From contig NZ_FRAI01000007.1 of the NCBI RefSeq assembly GCF_900142275.1, positions 1 through 64,000 of the forward strand: a stretch of 64,000 nt of DNA. The letters run 5' to 3'. This stretch comes from Anaerobranca californiensis DSM 14826 (GTDB lineage Bacteria; Bacillota; Proteinivoracia; Proteinivoracales; Proteinivoracaceae). The notes under the pieces were generated by a model. That model saw nothing but the letters and a program-made list of their open reading frames with translations. It made no database searches and was not told the DNA's origin. The position numbers and the translations under genes are program-made. This document shows, piece after piece, positions 28,134 through 36,358 of the stretch. Each line of letters starts with the position of its first letter. The first letter of the stretch is position 1.

Positions 28134-28727
28134 TTATATTAATATTATTACTATTACCCCTTGAATTAAACCAATGACAAATCCCAAAACTCCCCCTAAA
28201 ATTTCTATATATTTTAATTCTTTTTTGGCTATCTGCGATATAATATTTTCTAAGGTTTCCAATGGAAAAGAATTGATTTTTTCTTCTATGACACTGGAAA
28301 TTTTAATTAGATCCTTTAACCCTTTTCCCATAACTTCATCTAAAATTTTCTCCCCTTCTTTCTCTATTAAACTATCTACAAAACCCGAAATAGAGGAGGA
28401 AAACATCGATAATACTAATGGCAATTTATCTGATATACTCCTATTAATTTTTTCTTTTAAAATCCCTAGGATTTTCCCTTTGTTTTCTTCTGAAAATAAC
28501 TGACCAACTATATCTTGGCTAGACAACAATTCTTTTTCTATTGTACTTGCTACTGTGTTAGCTATTTCTCCCCTTCTTTTAGGGATTAATCCTTGAAATT
28601 TTAGATTCAAAAGGGGAATAGTTATTTCCCTATAAGGTTTAAACATCAATTTTATTGCTAAGTAATTTGTAAACCAACCAATTAATCCACCAATCATTGC
28701 TAAAATTAAAACTTTTATTATTGTCAT
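28134..28727 (-). CDS. DUF445 family membrane protein
   Basis: A 197-residue member of the DUF445 (YheB-like) family: N-terminal membrane segment with the signature IGGLIGWFTNYLAIKLMFKPYR, then a helical amphipathic middle and a C-terminal membrane segment. It is shorter than the usual 370-400-residue versions, containing one N- and one C-terminal hydrophobic part. The function is unknown. The ATG at 28727 follows AAAAGGTG; the in-frame GTG upstream lies in that site. Confidence 0.85.
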   Translation of the reverse strand: MTIIKVLILAMIGGLIGWFTNYLAIKLMFKPYREITIPLLNLKFQGLIPKRRGEIANTVASTIEKELLSSQDIVGQLFSEENKGKILGILKEKINRSISDKLPLVLSMFSSSISGFVDSLIEKEGEKILDEVMGKGLKDLIKISSVIEEKINSFPLETLENIISQIAKKELKYIEILGGVLGFVIGLIQGVIVIILI

Positions 28728-28787
28728 GTATATCACCTTTTACATATTCGACTTTTTTTAAAAAATTCCTTTAAGCCTAAAAAAAAT

Positions 28788-28801
28788 CCCCAAATTTGGG
28801 G
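28788..28801 (-). terminator. Terminator after the Fur/PerR-family gene
   Basis: Stem CCCC (28788-28791) with GGGG (28798-28801) around AAATTT, followed on the minus strand by a run of eight T bases. It touches the stop codon of the regulator gene. The stem is short but the T tract is strong. Confidence 0.7.
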
Positions 28802-29188
28802 TTAATTTCTACACTCTTTACAAACACCATAAAACTCAAGGCGATGTTCAGTAACTAAATGGCCTTCCCTATTCATCACTTCATTTTGTAATTGCTGGGA
28901 AACCGGTATTTCTAAGTCAAAAACCCTTTCACATTTAGTGCATTTAAAATGATAATGGGGATGGGGATTGCCATCATATCTACTATGGGAACTGCCATAG
29001 TTTAGTTCAATAATTTCTCCCTTTTCTTTTAAGATACCTAGATTTCTGTAGACAGTTCCTAAACTTATATTAGGCATTGTTTCCTTAACTTGTTGATAAA
29101 TCCAATCGGCAGTAGGGTGGCTTTTAGTACTTTTTATAACTTGTAAAATCTTCTGCCTCTGTTTTGTCATGCGGCTGCCCTTTTCCAT
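28802..29188 (-). CDS. Fur family regulator, PerR-like
   Basis: A 128-residue metal-dependent repressor. The winged helix is at about 10-75 (MTKQRQKILQVI, HPTADWIYQQV, LGTVYRNLGIL), followed by the regulatory metal region SRYDGNPHPHYHFKC and two structural zinc pairs (CTKC and CKEC). The His of HPTAD and the Asp in RVFDLEI match the PerR ligand set (H37, D104 in B. subtilis) better than Fur, pointing to peroxide sensing by iron-catalysed oxidation. The ATG at 29188 was chosen since the family normally starts shortly before the MTKQRQ helix; an open upstream extension of 22 codons is unlikely to be translated. Confidence 0.88.
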   Translation of the reverse strand: MEKGSRMTKQRQKILQVIKSTKSHPTADWIYQQVKETMPNISLGTVYRNLGILKEKGEIIELNYGSSHSRYDGNPHPHYHFKCTKCERVFDLEIPVSQQLQNEVMNREGHLVTEHRLEFYGVCKECRN

Positions 29189-29254
29189 CTCAATCACCAC
29201 TTTCTTAGTAATACTTCCTATTACAAATATAACATTATTTTCTAAAGTAGTCAA

Positions 29255-29947
29255 TTAGATTAACTGGATTAAATCGGTCAATTTCCCCTTGTAATCGGCG
29301 TGGTAAGGGGTTCCTCTGTCTATTATAAAACCTTCCACTAAAAATGTTTTTATTCCCAATTCTGCAGCGACCATATCTTCTTGACAATCATTTCCTACCA
29401 TTAAAGTTTGGTGAGGTGTAGCTCCAATTTTATCTAAAATTTCCCTATAAAAATTTAAGTTTGGTTTACAGAAATGCATCTCTTCATAACAGGTTATCAG
29501 CTGAAAATCTTGAGGATTTAAACGGGCCCACTTTATCCTTTCTAGTACTGCTTGTTTAGGAAATACAGGGTTTGTAGCTAATACCATTTTAACTCCCTTT
29601 TCTTTACAATGTTTAATAACCTCTTTAGCTCCTGGGACTGCTGTATAATTAGCACCTAACTTTGGAAAATCTTCAACATAAAATTTATCAAAAATTGGAC
29701 GTAATTTTTCAGGATCCCCTTGGGTTATTTTAAAGAAGTGTTCCATAAATACCTGTTCATTGGTTTTGTCGGGATTGTTATCCTCTACCATGACATATGT
29801 AGCTTCTAAAAGTTTATTAGGAAATATTTCTAAAGGTATGTGTTCTTTTACGGCATAGCTTAAGTTTTTAATATATTTAGGTAAAAACTCATTTACATCT
29901 AACTGAAGTAATGTGCCATCAAGGTCAAATAAAATAGCTTTAAACAA
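29255..29947 (-). CDS. HAD superfamily hydrolase
   Basis: A 230-residue haloacid dehalogenase-type phosphatase. Motif I is FDLDGTLL (Asp nucleophile near residue 8), the cap is alpha-helical (about 15-90), the later motifs are MVLATNPVF, the Lys in CKPNLNF, and VGNDCQEDM. The substrate cannot be predicted. It starts one base after the stop of the endonuclease IV-like gene, so the two are co-transcribed. Confidence 0.88.
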   Translation of the reverse strand: MFKAILFDLDGTLLQLDVNEFLPKYIKNLSYAVKEHIPLEIFPNKLLEATYVMVEDNNPDKTNEQVFMEHFFKITQGDPEKLRPIFDKFYVEDFPKLGANYTAVPGAKEVIKHCKEKGVKMVLATNPVFPKQAVLERIKWARLNPQDFQLITCYEEMHFCKPNLNFYREILDKIGATPHQTLMVGNDCQEDMVAAELGIKTFLVEGFIIDRGTPYHADYKGKLTDLIQLI

Positions 29948-29948
29948 C

Positions 29949-30803
29949 CTAACGCCCTCCCTTCAGAGAATCATATATATTTTTCATTAAAATAGCATCT
30001 TCTGTTTGCTTATCCTGTGATTCAGAAATTATCACTGAAGATAAGTTATACTTAAATATTAAAGGGGCAAAATCTTCAAACCTTGGACCATATTCCTTTT
30101 CATCAAAGGTTCTATGTTTTTTCTCTCCCCCTTGGGTATACTCTATAGGACTAAAATGGATATGAATTTCTCTAAGCCTTTCTTCCCCTAATACTTCTCC
30201 AATTTTTTCTAAGACCTTTTGAAATTCTTCCCTTCTGTTAAATAACCCCCCTTCCCTGGCATGGAGGTGGCCAAAATCTATTACAGGTTTTAATCTATTA
30301 GATAAAAGACAGAGGGATAAAACTTCATCAAGACTCCCTAATTGATTCACTTTACCCATTGTTTCTAAGCCAATTTTAATACCTTCATAGTTTTTGGTTT
30401 TAGCTAATACTTCTTCCAAAAAAGACTTTGCCTTAGCTAAAGATTCCTCCCGCTTTTTTCCTTTAATAATAGAGCCGGGATGTACTACAATAACCTTGGC
30501 CCCCATTTTTTCAGCAGCCCACAGGGATTTTTCAATGTGATGAAAACTTTTATCTAATTTTTCCCTATCTTCCGATGCTAAATTTATATAATAAGGGCTG
30601 TGGATACTAAGGAGGATGTCATTTTCTTCACTAGCCTTTTTTAATTTATAACAAAAATCTTCCGTAACCCTTACCCCTCTACCACATTGGTATTCATAGG
30701 CTGTCAATCCTTTTTCTCTAAGGAATTTAGGTATTTCTAAAGAAGATTTATGTCCTTCTTCATAAAAAAGACTAGAGTTTCCTGCTGGACCAAATCTAAC
30801 CAT
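29949..30803 (-). CDS. AP endonuclease family 2 (endonuclease IV-like) TIM barrel protein
   Basis: A 284-residue xylose isomerase-like TIM barrel. Metal-binding residues of the endonuclease IV fold are seen in LSIHSPYYINLAS, VIVVHPGSI, IGLETMGK, VIDFGHLHARE and IHIHFSPIEYT. It may cut at abasic sites in DNA, but this subgroup (starting RFGPAGNSSLFYEEG) differs from classical Nfo and its activity is not established. It overlaps the end of yigZ by 8 bases. Confidence 0.8.
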   Translation of the reverse strand: MVRFGPAGNSSLFYEEGHKSSLEIPKFLREKGLTAYEYQCGRGVRVTEDFCYKLKKASEENDILLSIHSPYYINLASEDREKLDKSFHHIEKSLWAAEKMGAKVIVVHPGSIIKGKKREESLAKAKSFLEEVLAKTKNYEGIKIGLETMGKVNQLGSLDEVLSLCLLSNRLKPVIDFGHLHAREGGLFNRREEFQKVLEKIGEVLGEERLREIHIHFSPIEYTQGGEKKHRTFDEKEYGPRFEDFAPLIFKYNLSSVIISESQDKQTEDAILMKNIYDSLKGGR

Positions 30804-31447
30804 TTTCTCTCTCCTCTACAAAAACATATTCTTTCCCTATCAATTTAATCTCGGCACTTCCCGCCGTTATATTTAAAATAGCCTTTTTAAATTCTTCTAT
30901 TTCTTCATCTTCTAATAGCAACTTAACAGTAACTTTATCTGTAAAGATAATATCTTTGACATACTTATAATTCAATAAAAAATTCTCAATTCTTCCATGG
31001 TAATGGTAATCAAAGGTTATTTCTAAACTATTCATCAACAGGTAATATCCTTTTTTTGCCTTTACTATCCCTGCTTTAGCACTTTGGGCATATGCTCTGA
31101 TAAGGCCACCACTGCCTAATTTTATCCCTCCAAAATACCTTGTAACTATAACTAATGTGTTTTTTTAAATTTTCTTTTTTTATCACTTCAAGGACTGGTT
31201 TCCCTGCCGTTCCTGAGGGTTCTCCATCATCACTACATCGCTGAATTTGATCATTTTCTCCCCATATATAAGCATAGACATTATGTGTTGCAGCCATATG
31301 CTCTTTTCTCACTTTCTCGATAATTTCCTTTGCCTGCTCTTCTGACTCTATAGGTGTAGCTAGGGAAATAAACCTAGATTTATTTATAATAATTTCTTCA
31401 ATACCCATCTCCTTTAAACAATAATACTTTTTCAGCAATTTCAACAC
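30796..31447 (-). pseudogene. yigZ: YigZ/IMPACT family protein, frameshifted
   Basis: Two pieces of a YigZ protein lie in different frames. The N-terminal part (31447 down to about 31160) has the IMPACT domain (KSRFISLATPIESEEQA, ATHNVYAYIWG, SDDGEPSGTAGKPVLEVI). Reading then jumps at a run of seven T bases (31160-31166; A on the coding strand) to the frame that gives TLVIVTRYFGGIKLGSGGLI and the C-terminal DUF1949 domain (to 30796). One A fewer would restore a protein of about 217 residues. This may be a mutation, a sequencing error in the homopolymer, or slippage; a conventional -1 ribosomal shift does not fit the direction. Family members are linked to translation/ribosome control. Confidence 0.85.
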
Positions 31448-31453
31448 CCCATT

Positions 31454-31909
31454 TTAAAAATTAAAACCCTGTTGCCTTAAGGCCTCATACAGTACTAAAG
31501 CGACACTGTTAGATAAATTCAGTGATCTAACTTTTCCCGGTGCCATAGGTATAGTTATGGCATGGTCATAATTACTATAAATTAAATCCTCTGGCAGTCC
31601 CTTAGTTTCTTTACCGAATAAAAGGAAATCATCTTTTTGAAATTTAACTTCATGGTAGCCTATTTTACCTTTTGTTGTCAAATAAAAAAATCTCCCTCCT
31701 TTATTCACTTGGAAAAAATGGTCTAAACTTTCATATCTATATATTTGCACATGCTCCCAATAATCCAATCCTGCCCTTTTTAAATACCTATCATCTAAAG
31801 AAAAACCTAAAGGTTCCACCAAATGTAGGGGAGTATTGGTGGCAGCACAAGTTCTAGCAATATTTCCAGTATTTTGTGGAATTTCTGGTTCTACAAGGAC
31901 AACATGCAT
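31454..31909 (-). CDS. trmL: tRNA (cytidine(34)-2'-O)-methyltransferase TrmL
   Basis: SPOUT-class methyltransferase that modifies the wobble base of certain tRNA-Leu. At 151 residues it has the length of the minimal TrmL/YibK family. It shows the start VVLVEPEIPQNTGNIARTCAA, the LFGKETKGLP loop and the trefoil-knot SAM-binding segment MAPGKVRSLNLSNSVALVLYE. It is followed six bases later by yigZ. Divergent from the DUF4438 gene. Confidence 0.95.
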   Translation of the reverse strand: MHVVLVEPEIPQNTGNIARTCAATNTPLHLVEPLGFSLDDRYLKRAGLDYWEHVQIYRYESLDHFFQVNKGGRFFYLTTKGKIGYHEVKFQKDDFLLFGKETKGLPEDLIYSNYDHAITIPMAPGKVRSLNLSNSVALVLYEALRQQGFNF

Positions 31910-32017
31910 TTAAAACTCACCTTTCCTTATTTAAGATTATTGAATTTTAGAAAAAAGGATTTTATATTTAAATAGCGAAATATATCTTATACTCTTATAA
32001 TTAAAAGGAGGTTAAAA

Positions 32018-32875
32018 ATGAAGACAAATAAAGAAAAATTAGTTAAAATCTCTGTTTGTGGTGAAATTACCCATCCAAAAACTAATGCCCCTAGAATTAC
32101 CACTGAAGGTAAAATTAAATTTTTACCAGGGACTGGAGGGATCACTTACAATGTTCAACTAGGTGATAAAGCCTGTGGTTTTGTAGCGGATCATGTTGAA
32201 CCTGGAGTTAGCATCGCTAACAGCGATTCTAGAAGCAATGACGGATTAAATATTTTAGCTTCTGTAGGGAATGAAGCAAAGGTTATTACTGGAGATGCCA
32301 AAGGAGAAAAAGGGTATGTAACTGGAAAACATGGCGGTATAGAACATGTCTTAGTATACTTTCCTCAAGAAACCTTAGAAAAACTCAACATTGGAGATAA
32401 AATTCAGATTAAAGCTTGGGGTACTGGTCTAGAAATAGAAGGCTGCCCTGATATTAAAGTTTATAATACAGATCCAGAACTTTTAGAAAAGATGAATATT
32501 AAAGTATTAGATGATCAAACTTTAGAAGTTCCTGTTGTTACTAAAATACCTGCCCATTTAATGGGCTCTGGTATTGGGGCAATTACCAGCCATCGAGGTG
32601 ATTATGACATAATGACCGCTGACAAAGAAGCCTATGAAAGGGCAAAAATTGGTGATTTGAGATTTGGTGATATTGTTTTATTAGAAGACTGTGATAATAG
32701 CTACGGCCGAGGCTATTTAAAGGGTGCAGTTTCCATCGGTGTAATAGTTCACAGTGACTGTGTAATCACCGGACATGGACCTGGTGTTACCACATTATTG
32801 ACTTGTCAAAAACCAAAAATAAAGGGGGTTATCGATCCCAAAGCTAATATAGGTTATTACTTAGGCATATTGTAG
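32018..32875 (+). CDS. DUF4438 family protein
   Basis: A 285-residue protein of the DUF4438 family; a Thermotoga member has a solved structure but no assigned function, and the family is typical of thermophilic and anaerobic bacteria. Visible features are a Gly-rich start (KFLPGTGGITYNVQLGDKACG), VEPGVSIAN, and a C-terminal region SIGVIVHSDCVITGHGPGVTTLL. No signal peptide. An AAAAGGAGG site precedes the ATG. Its 3' end overlaps the convergent nth gene by 19 bases. Confidence 0.88.
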   Translation: MKTNKEKLVKISVCGEITHPKTNAPRITTEGKIKFLPGTGGITYNVQLGDKACGFVADHVEPGVSIANSDSRSNDGLNILASVGNEAKVITGDAKGEKGYVTGKHGGIEHVLVYFPQETLEKLNIGDKIQIKAWGTGLEIEGCPDIKVYNTDPELLEKMNIKVLDDQTLEVPVVTKIPAHLMGSGIGAITSHRGDYDIMTADKEAYERAKIGDLRFGDIVLLEDCDNSYGRGYLKGAVSIGVIVHSDCVITGHGPGVTTLLTCQKPKIKGVIDPKANIGYYLGIL

Positions 32876-33477
32876 TATTTACAGTATTTTGTTAAGGGAC
32901 AAAGATGGCATTTAGGACTTCTGGCGGTACAAATTCGCCGGCCATGAAAAATTAAAAGATGATGGCTTAAAGTCCAGTCTTTTTTAGGAATTATCGCCAT
33001 CAGTCCCTTTTCTGTTTCTTCAACGGTCTTTGCATCTACCAACCCTATTCTGTTAGCTACTCGAAAAACATGGGTATCTACTGCAATAGCCGGTATATTA
33101 AAGGCATTGCTTAAAACTACATTAGCGGTTTTTCTCCCTACTCCCGGAAAGCTGGTTAATGCTTCTAAATTGTCGGGAACTTTACCCCCATACTTTTCCA
33201 CTAAACCTTGACAACAAGCGATGATATTTTTACTTTTACTATTAAATAAACCACATTCCTTTATTTCTTCTTTTAAGCCCTCAAGGCCTAAGTTCAATAT
33301 TTCCTCTGGTGTTTTAGCTTTTTTAAAGAGACTTTTTGTTACTTTATTTACCCTTTCATCGGTACACTGGGCCGATAAGATAGTGGCAATTAACAATTCA
33401 AAAGGGGTTTGGTAATTAAGTTCACATTTGGCATCAGGATATGTTTTTTTTAAAATTTTTAGTACTTCCTTAACCAT
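32857..33477 (-). CDS. nth: Endonuclease III
   Basis: DNA glycosylase/AP lyase that removes oxidised pyrimidines. The 206-residue protein has the helix-hairpin-helix FPGVGRKTANVV with catalytic Lys116, the catalytic Asp134 (AVDTHVFRV), and the C-terminal [4Fe-4S] cluster ligands in the C-x6-C-x2-C-x5-C spacing (CTARSPKCHLCPLTKYC). Its last codons overlap the convergent DUF4438 gene (32857-32875). Confidence 0.97.
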   Translation of the reverse strand: MVKEVLKILKKTYPDAKCELNYQTPFELLIATILSAQCTDERVNKVTKSLFKKAKTPEEILNLGLEGLKEEIKECGLFNSKSKNIIACCQGLVEKYGGKVPDNLEALTSFPGVGRKTANVVLSNAFNIPAIAVDTHVFRVANRIGLVDAKTVEETEKGLMAIIPKKDWTLSHHLLIFHGRRICTARSPKCHLCPLTKYCKYYNMPK

Positions 33478-33501
33478 ATTTTATCACCTTTCCCATTAAC
33501 T

Positions 33502-34389
33502 CTAAACCTTTTCCCTTTCTTTAGTAACACAGGGATTGACATGGATTAAAACATCTACCACATCTTCCACCTGATTTATAATCTGCTTTTTAACTTCAGC
33601 TGCTATGCCATGTCCTTCCATTACAGTGACATAAGGGTTGACACAGATTTTTAGATCTACTACTATATTTGAACCTAAGTACCTTGCTTTGATATCGCTA
33701 ACTTCTCTACACCCATTAACCTTCAAGGCTATAGCTTTAATATTAGCGATTACCTCTAAATCCGGTGCTTTATCCATTAACTCATGGATAGCTGTTAGAT
33801 AAATTTTTGCTCCACTATAAACAATCATTCCCGCCACAAATATCCCAGCTAGAGGATCAAGTTGAGGATATCCTAAACGGGCCCCACCAATTCCTATCAA
33901 TGCCGCCACAGAAGAAAGACTATCTGTCCGATGGTGCCATGCATCGGCGATTACTGCACTGCTTTTTATTTTTTTCCCTACATGGGCGGTATATTGATAC
34001 ATCCCTTCTTTAGCGAAAATAGATAAAAGGACGGCCCAAAGGGCAGAGACTTCTGGAGGGACAATATCCCCTTGCAAAAAAGTGTTAAGGGAACTCCATC
34101 CTATCCCTACACCGGTACCAATTAAAATTAACGCTACTATCTTTGCCACAATGGATTCCGCTTTATGATGACCATAATGGTGGGTTTCGTCGGGAGGCTG
34201 ACTGGCAACCTTTAATCCACCTAAAACAACGCCACTACTTAAAATATCTGTGAAAGAGTGGGTAGCATCGGCTATTAAGGCAGAGCTTCCCGATAAAAAA
34301 CCTATAAATCCTTTTATCCCTGTAAGAAATACATTACCAACCATTCCAATTATAGTAACCCTTTGCCCCTGTTTAATTCTTTCATCCAT
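33502..34389 (-). CDS. Cation diffusion facilitator family transporter
   Basis: A 295-residue divalent cation/proton antiporter. Six membrane segments span about 10-220; the metal site residues are seen as ADATHSFTD in segment 2 and DAWHHRTDS in segment 5. The cytosolic loop HHYGHHKAES is a family hallmark, and a C-terminal cytoplasmic domain (about 215-290) follows. The HxxxD and DxxxD pattern fits zinc, manganese or iron export; specificity cannot be read. It is 24 bases upstream of nth. Confidence 0.93.
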   Translation of the reverse strand: MDERIKQGQRVTIIGMVGNVFLTGIKGFIGFLSGSSALIADATHSFTDILSSGVVLGGLKVASQPPDETHHYGHHKAESIVAKIVALILIGTGVGIGWSSLNTFLQGDIVPPEVSALWAVLLSIFAKEGMYQYTAHVGKKIKSSAVIADAWHHRTDSLSSVAALIGIGGARLGYPQLDPLAGIFVAGMIVYSGAKIYLTAIHELMDKAPDLEVIANIKAIALKVNGCREVSDIKARYLGSNIVVDLKICVNPYVTVMEGHGIAAEVKKQIINQVEDVVDVLIHVNPCVTKEREKV

Positions 34390-34473
34390 TAAAATATCCT
34401 CCTACAACAACTCACTTTAATTTATTTTAACAAAAGTTATTATTTACAACAACCAAATTTTTGCATTTTACAT

Positions 34474-34616
34474 TTAATCTTCCCACTTAACTTTGTCAAC
34501 AGATATCCTCTTATCTATTCCACAATTACTGCAAAATAATAAGTGAACCCATGACATATAGGGCATTGTAAATATAATTCTTTTAAACCATTACAAACAG
34601 GACAAATTAAATCCAC
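34474..34616 (-). pseudogene. Small zinc-ribbon protein, frameshifted
   Basis: The reading frame opens at a GTG (34616) behind a perfect AAGGAGG and encodes MDLICPVCNGLKELYLQCPI..., a four-cysteine zinc ribbon, then ends early at 34515-34517. If one T is added in the run at 34533-34536 (coding strand TTTT), the frame continues with CSNCGIDKRISVDKVKWED to a stop at 34474, giving about 47 residues and a third CxxC pair. This supports a one-base loss in an intact zinc-ribbon gene. The function is unknown. The start site is buried in a hairpin (34609-34658). Confidence 0.6.
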
Positions 34617-34658
34617 TGCGATAACCTCCTTTTAAATATTAGGTTACCCAGTGGATTT
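34609..34658 (-). promoter_or_regulatory. Hairpin burying the ribosome site of the zinc-ribbon gene
   Basis: Arms AAATCCACTG (34609-34618) and CAGTGGATTT (34649-34658) pair over 10 bases; a second helix pairs TAACCT (34622-34627) with AGGTTA (34641-34646). On the minus strand the 3' arm contains both the AGG of the ribosome site and the GTG start. It could be a translational switch, or a weak terminator for the upstream sigma/anti-sigma operon. Confidence 0.6.
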
Positions 34659-34672
34659 TGTTATTACTTATT

Positions 34673-35782
34673 TTAATAAATTTTTTGTAAAATTTGTTTT
34701 TCAAGGGAATAAATCCAGATATTAACATAATTATCTAAAGTAAAAATGATAAAATGATTATTCTTACCATCTAAGTGTAGTACATCCAAATCTTTTAACA
34801 GAGATTTGAATGAAGGATAATCTTTTAAATTTAATGCCACTTCTAAATTATCTTTTAACAATTCAAGTACATCTTTTTCTACTTCTGTTAATTCTTTGAC
34901 AATGATATCACCAGTTGACAAATCAATATCTTTTATCCTTTGTTGCCCTTTTTCATTACTTTCTAACAGTAAATAATGGTTTTCATTTAGCCAGATTCCC
35001 TTTACCGGTAAAAAAAGCCCTTCACTTTCAACATAAACTGTATAGCCCTTTTCCGTTAACTGTAATTTTTGTTTTCCTAAAACCGTTAATTTCCCTTGAG
35101 TTTTTTCTTCATAAATAACATCAAAGGAAACCTTTTCCCTTAATGGTTGTATAACTTCTATATTGTTAATATTATGTTGTAGTTCAATATATAAAGGAGT
35201 TTCACCTAAAAACTGGCCATTTACTATTACTTTACCCCTTTTTTCCGATTCTAAGTAAAGGGTATTTTTCAGAATTTCTTCTAACTCAACTAGCACTTTA
35301 ATAGAATTATGGCCTTTGAAAAGGCGATATTTACCCGGTGAATAAAAGGAATTCAAAGCTTCTTCTACAGTCTTACCTTTTACTGTACCTACCCATTCCA
35401 AAAAACCTTCTTTGACAACTCTAATATCCACTTTATCAGTCTGAATTTTTTGAGTAGTAGGTACTACATCGACTTTTTCATTGCCGTAAAAAACTTCTGC
35501 TCCTTCCACATTAGCCTCTATTGTTAAAAAGAAGCCATCATTGATATTTTGGGGGATTAAATTATATTTTACTGTTGGTAAAAGTAATATTAGCAAAATA
35601 CTAGCTGCAAAAAGTGCCGGTTTAATAATTTGCAGATAGTTATATAGCCTGTAATTTTTTTTAGTACTAGATAAAACGTTGTTCAAAATCCTTTTTTTAG
35701 TTGCTGGTTGAACAGGTATATCAGGTAAACTTAAATCTCCACCCTCAAAAAAATCATTAAAATTTAAGTATTTTTTTTCCAA
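34673..35782 (-). CDS. Membrane-anchored PEGA-like protein, candidate anti-sigma factor
   Basis: A 369-residue protein: cytosolic N-terminus of about 50 residues, one membrane segment (about 54-70, LFAASILLILLLPTV), then an extracytoplasmic part with two PEGA-like beta repeats (one around LTIEANVEGAEVFYGNEK to RVVKEGFLEWVG, the other around VIVNGQFLGETPLYIEL), a spacer, and a C-terminal part of propeller-like strands (GIWLNENHYLLLESN; FIIFTLDNYVNIWIYSL). It overlaps the ECF sigma gene by 19 bases, the usual place of an anti-sigma factor. No zinc HxxxCxxC (ZAS) motif is seen, so the sigma-binding region is not recognisable by eye and the role is inferred from context. Confidence 0.75.
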   Translation of the reverse strand: MEKKYLNFNDFFEGGDLSLPDIPVQPATKKRILNNVLSSTKKNYRLYNYLQIIKPALFAASILLILLLPTVKYNLIPQNINDGFFLTIEANVEGAEVFYGNEKVDVVPTTQKIQTDKVDIRVVKEGFLEWVGTVKGKTVEEALNSFYSPGKYRLFKGHNSIKVLVELEEILKNTLYLESEKRGKVIVNGQFLGETPLYIELQHNINNIEVIQPLREKVSFDVIYEEKTQGKLTVLGKQKLQLTEKGYTVYVESEGLFLPVKGIWLNENHYLLLESNEKGQQRIKDIDLSTGDIIVKELTEVEKDVLELLKDNLEVALNLKDYPSFKSLLKDLDVLHLDGKNNHFIIFTLDNYVNIWIYSLEKQILQKIY

Positions 35783-36330
35783 TTTCCTTTACCCCCCCCT
35801 TTCAATTCCTTTGTTTCTAAAATTTCCCGCAAATTTTTTATACCCCGATGAAGGATAGTTTTCACCTTTCCTTCACTATATCCCATTATTTCTGACGTTT
35901 CTTTAATAGAAAAACCATGGTATTTTCGCAATAAAATAACCAATCTCTGCTCTTTTTTCAATGCCTTTAGAGCATCTATTAAGTTTCTCAACTCTTCATT
36001 ATCCTCAACTATATCTTCTGGATTTTTATTATTGATAAGGGTATTACTAAAATCATCGATATTTAAAAAACTTTTTTTAGTTCTATACCAATCATAGATA
36101 GTTCTCCTGGCAATATTAAATATCCAGGTCTTTAAAGAGCAGTTTCCTTTAAATTTTGTCATACTTTTATATAATTTAATAAAAATCTCTTGTGTTAAAT
36201 CTTCACTGACTTCAAAGGTAACGGAGTATGAAACAAAATTGTAAACATCTTGAAAGTATTTTTCATATATTATGATAAAGGCAGTTTCATCTCCCCTTTT
36301 AAACCGCTCTAATAAAATTTCCTCTCCCAA
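35764..36330 (-). CDS. ECF (group IV) RNA polymerase sigma factor
   Basis: A 188-residue sigma-70 family protein with only regions 2 and 4. Region 2 is at about 10-80 (VSEDLTQEIFIKLYKSM, SLKTWIFNIARRTIYDW) and region 4 at about 110-165 (RLVILLRKYHGFSIKETSEIMGYSEGKVKTILHRG). It is followed, with a 19-base overlap, by the membrane anti-sigma candidate. The upstream TGTAAC-N16-CGTCTA element suggests autoregulation, as is usual for ECF factors. A second copy of the element lies before the gene at 61667. Confidence 0.95.
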   Translation of the reverse strand: MGEEILLERFKRGDETAFIIIYEKYFQDVYNFVSYSVTFEVSEDLTQEIFIKLYKSMTKFKGNCSLKTWIFNIARRTIYDWYRTKKSFLNIDDFSNTLINNKNPEDIVEDNEELRNLIDALKALKKEQRLVILLRKYHGFSIKETSEIMGYSEGKVKTILHRGIKNLREILETKELKGGGKGNWKKNT

Positions 36331-36358
36331 AAAGCTCCCCCCTGCCTGTATAGATATA

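Noticed and set aside
31160-31166. Programmed -1 frameshift in yigZ
   Set aside because: The A AAA AAC slippery shape is present, but the downstream frame needs a +1 (or -2) shift, so a standard -1 event would not produce the full protein.
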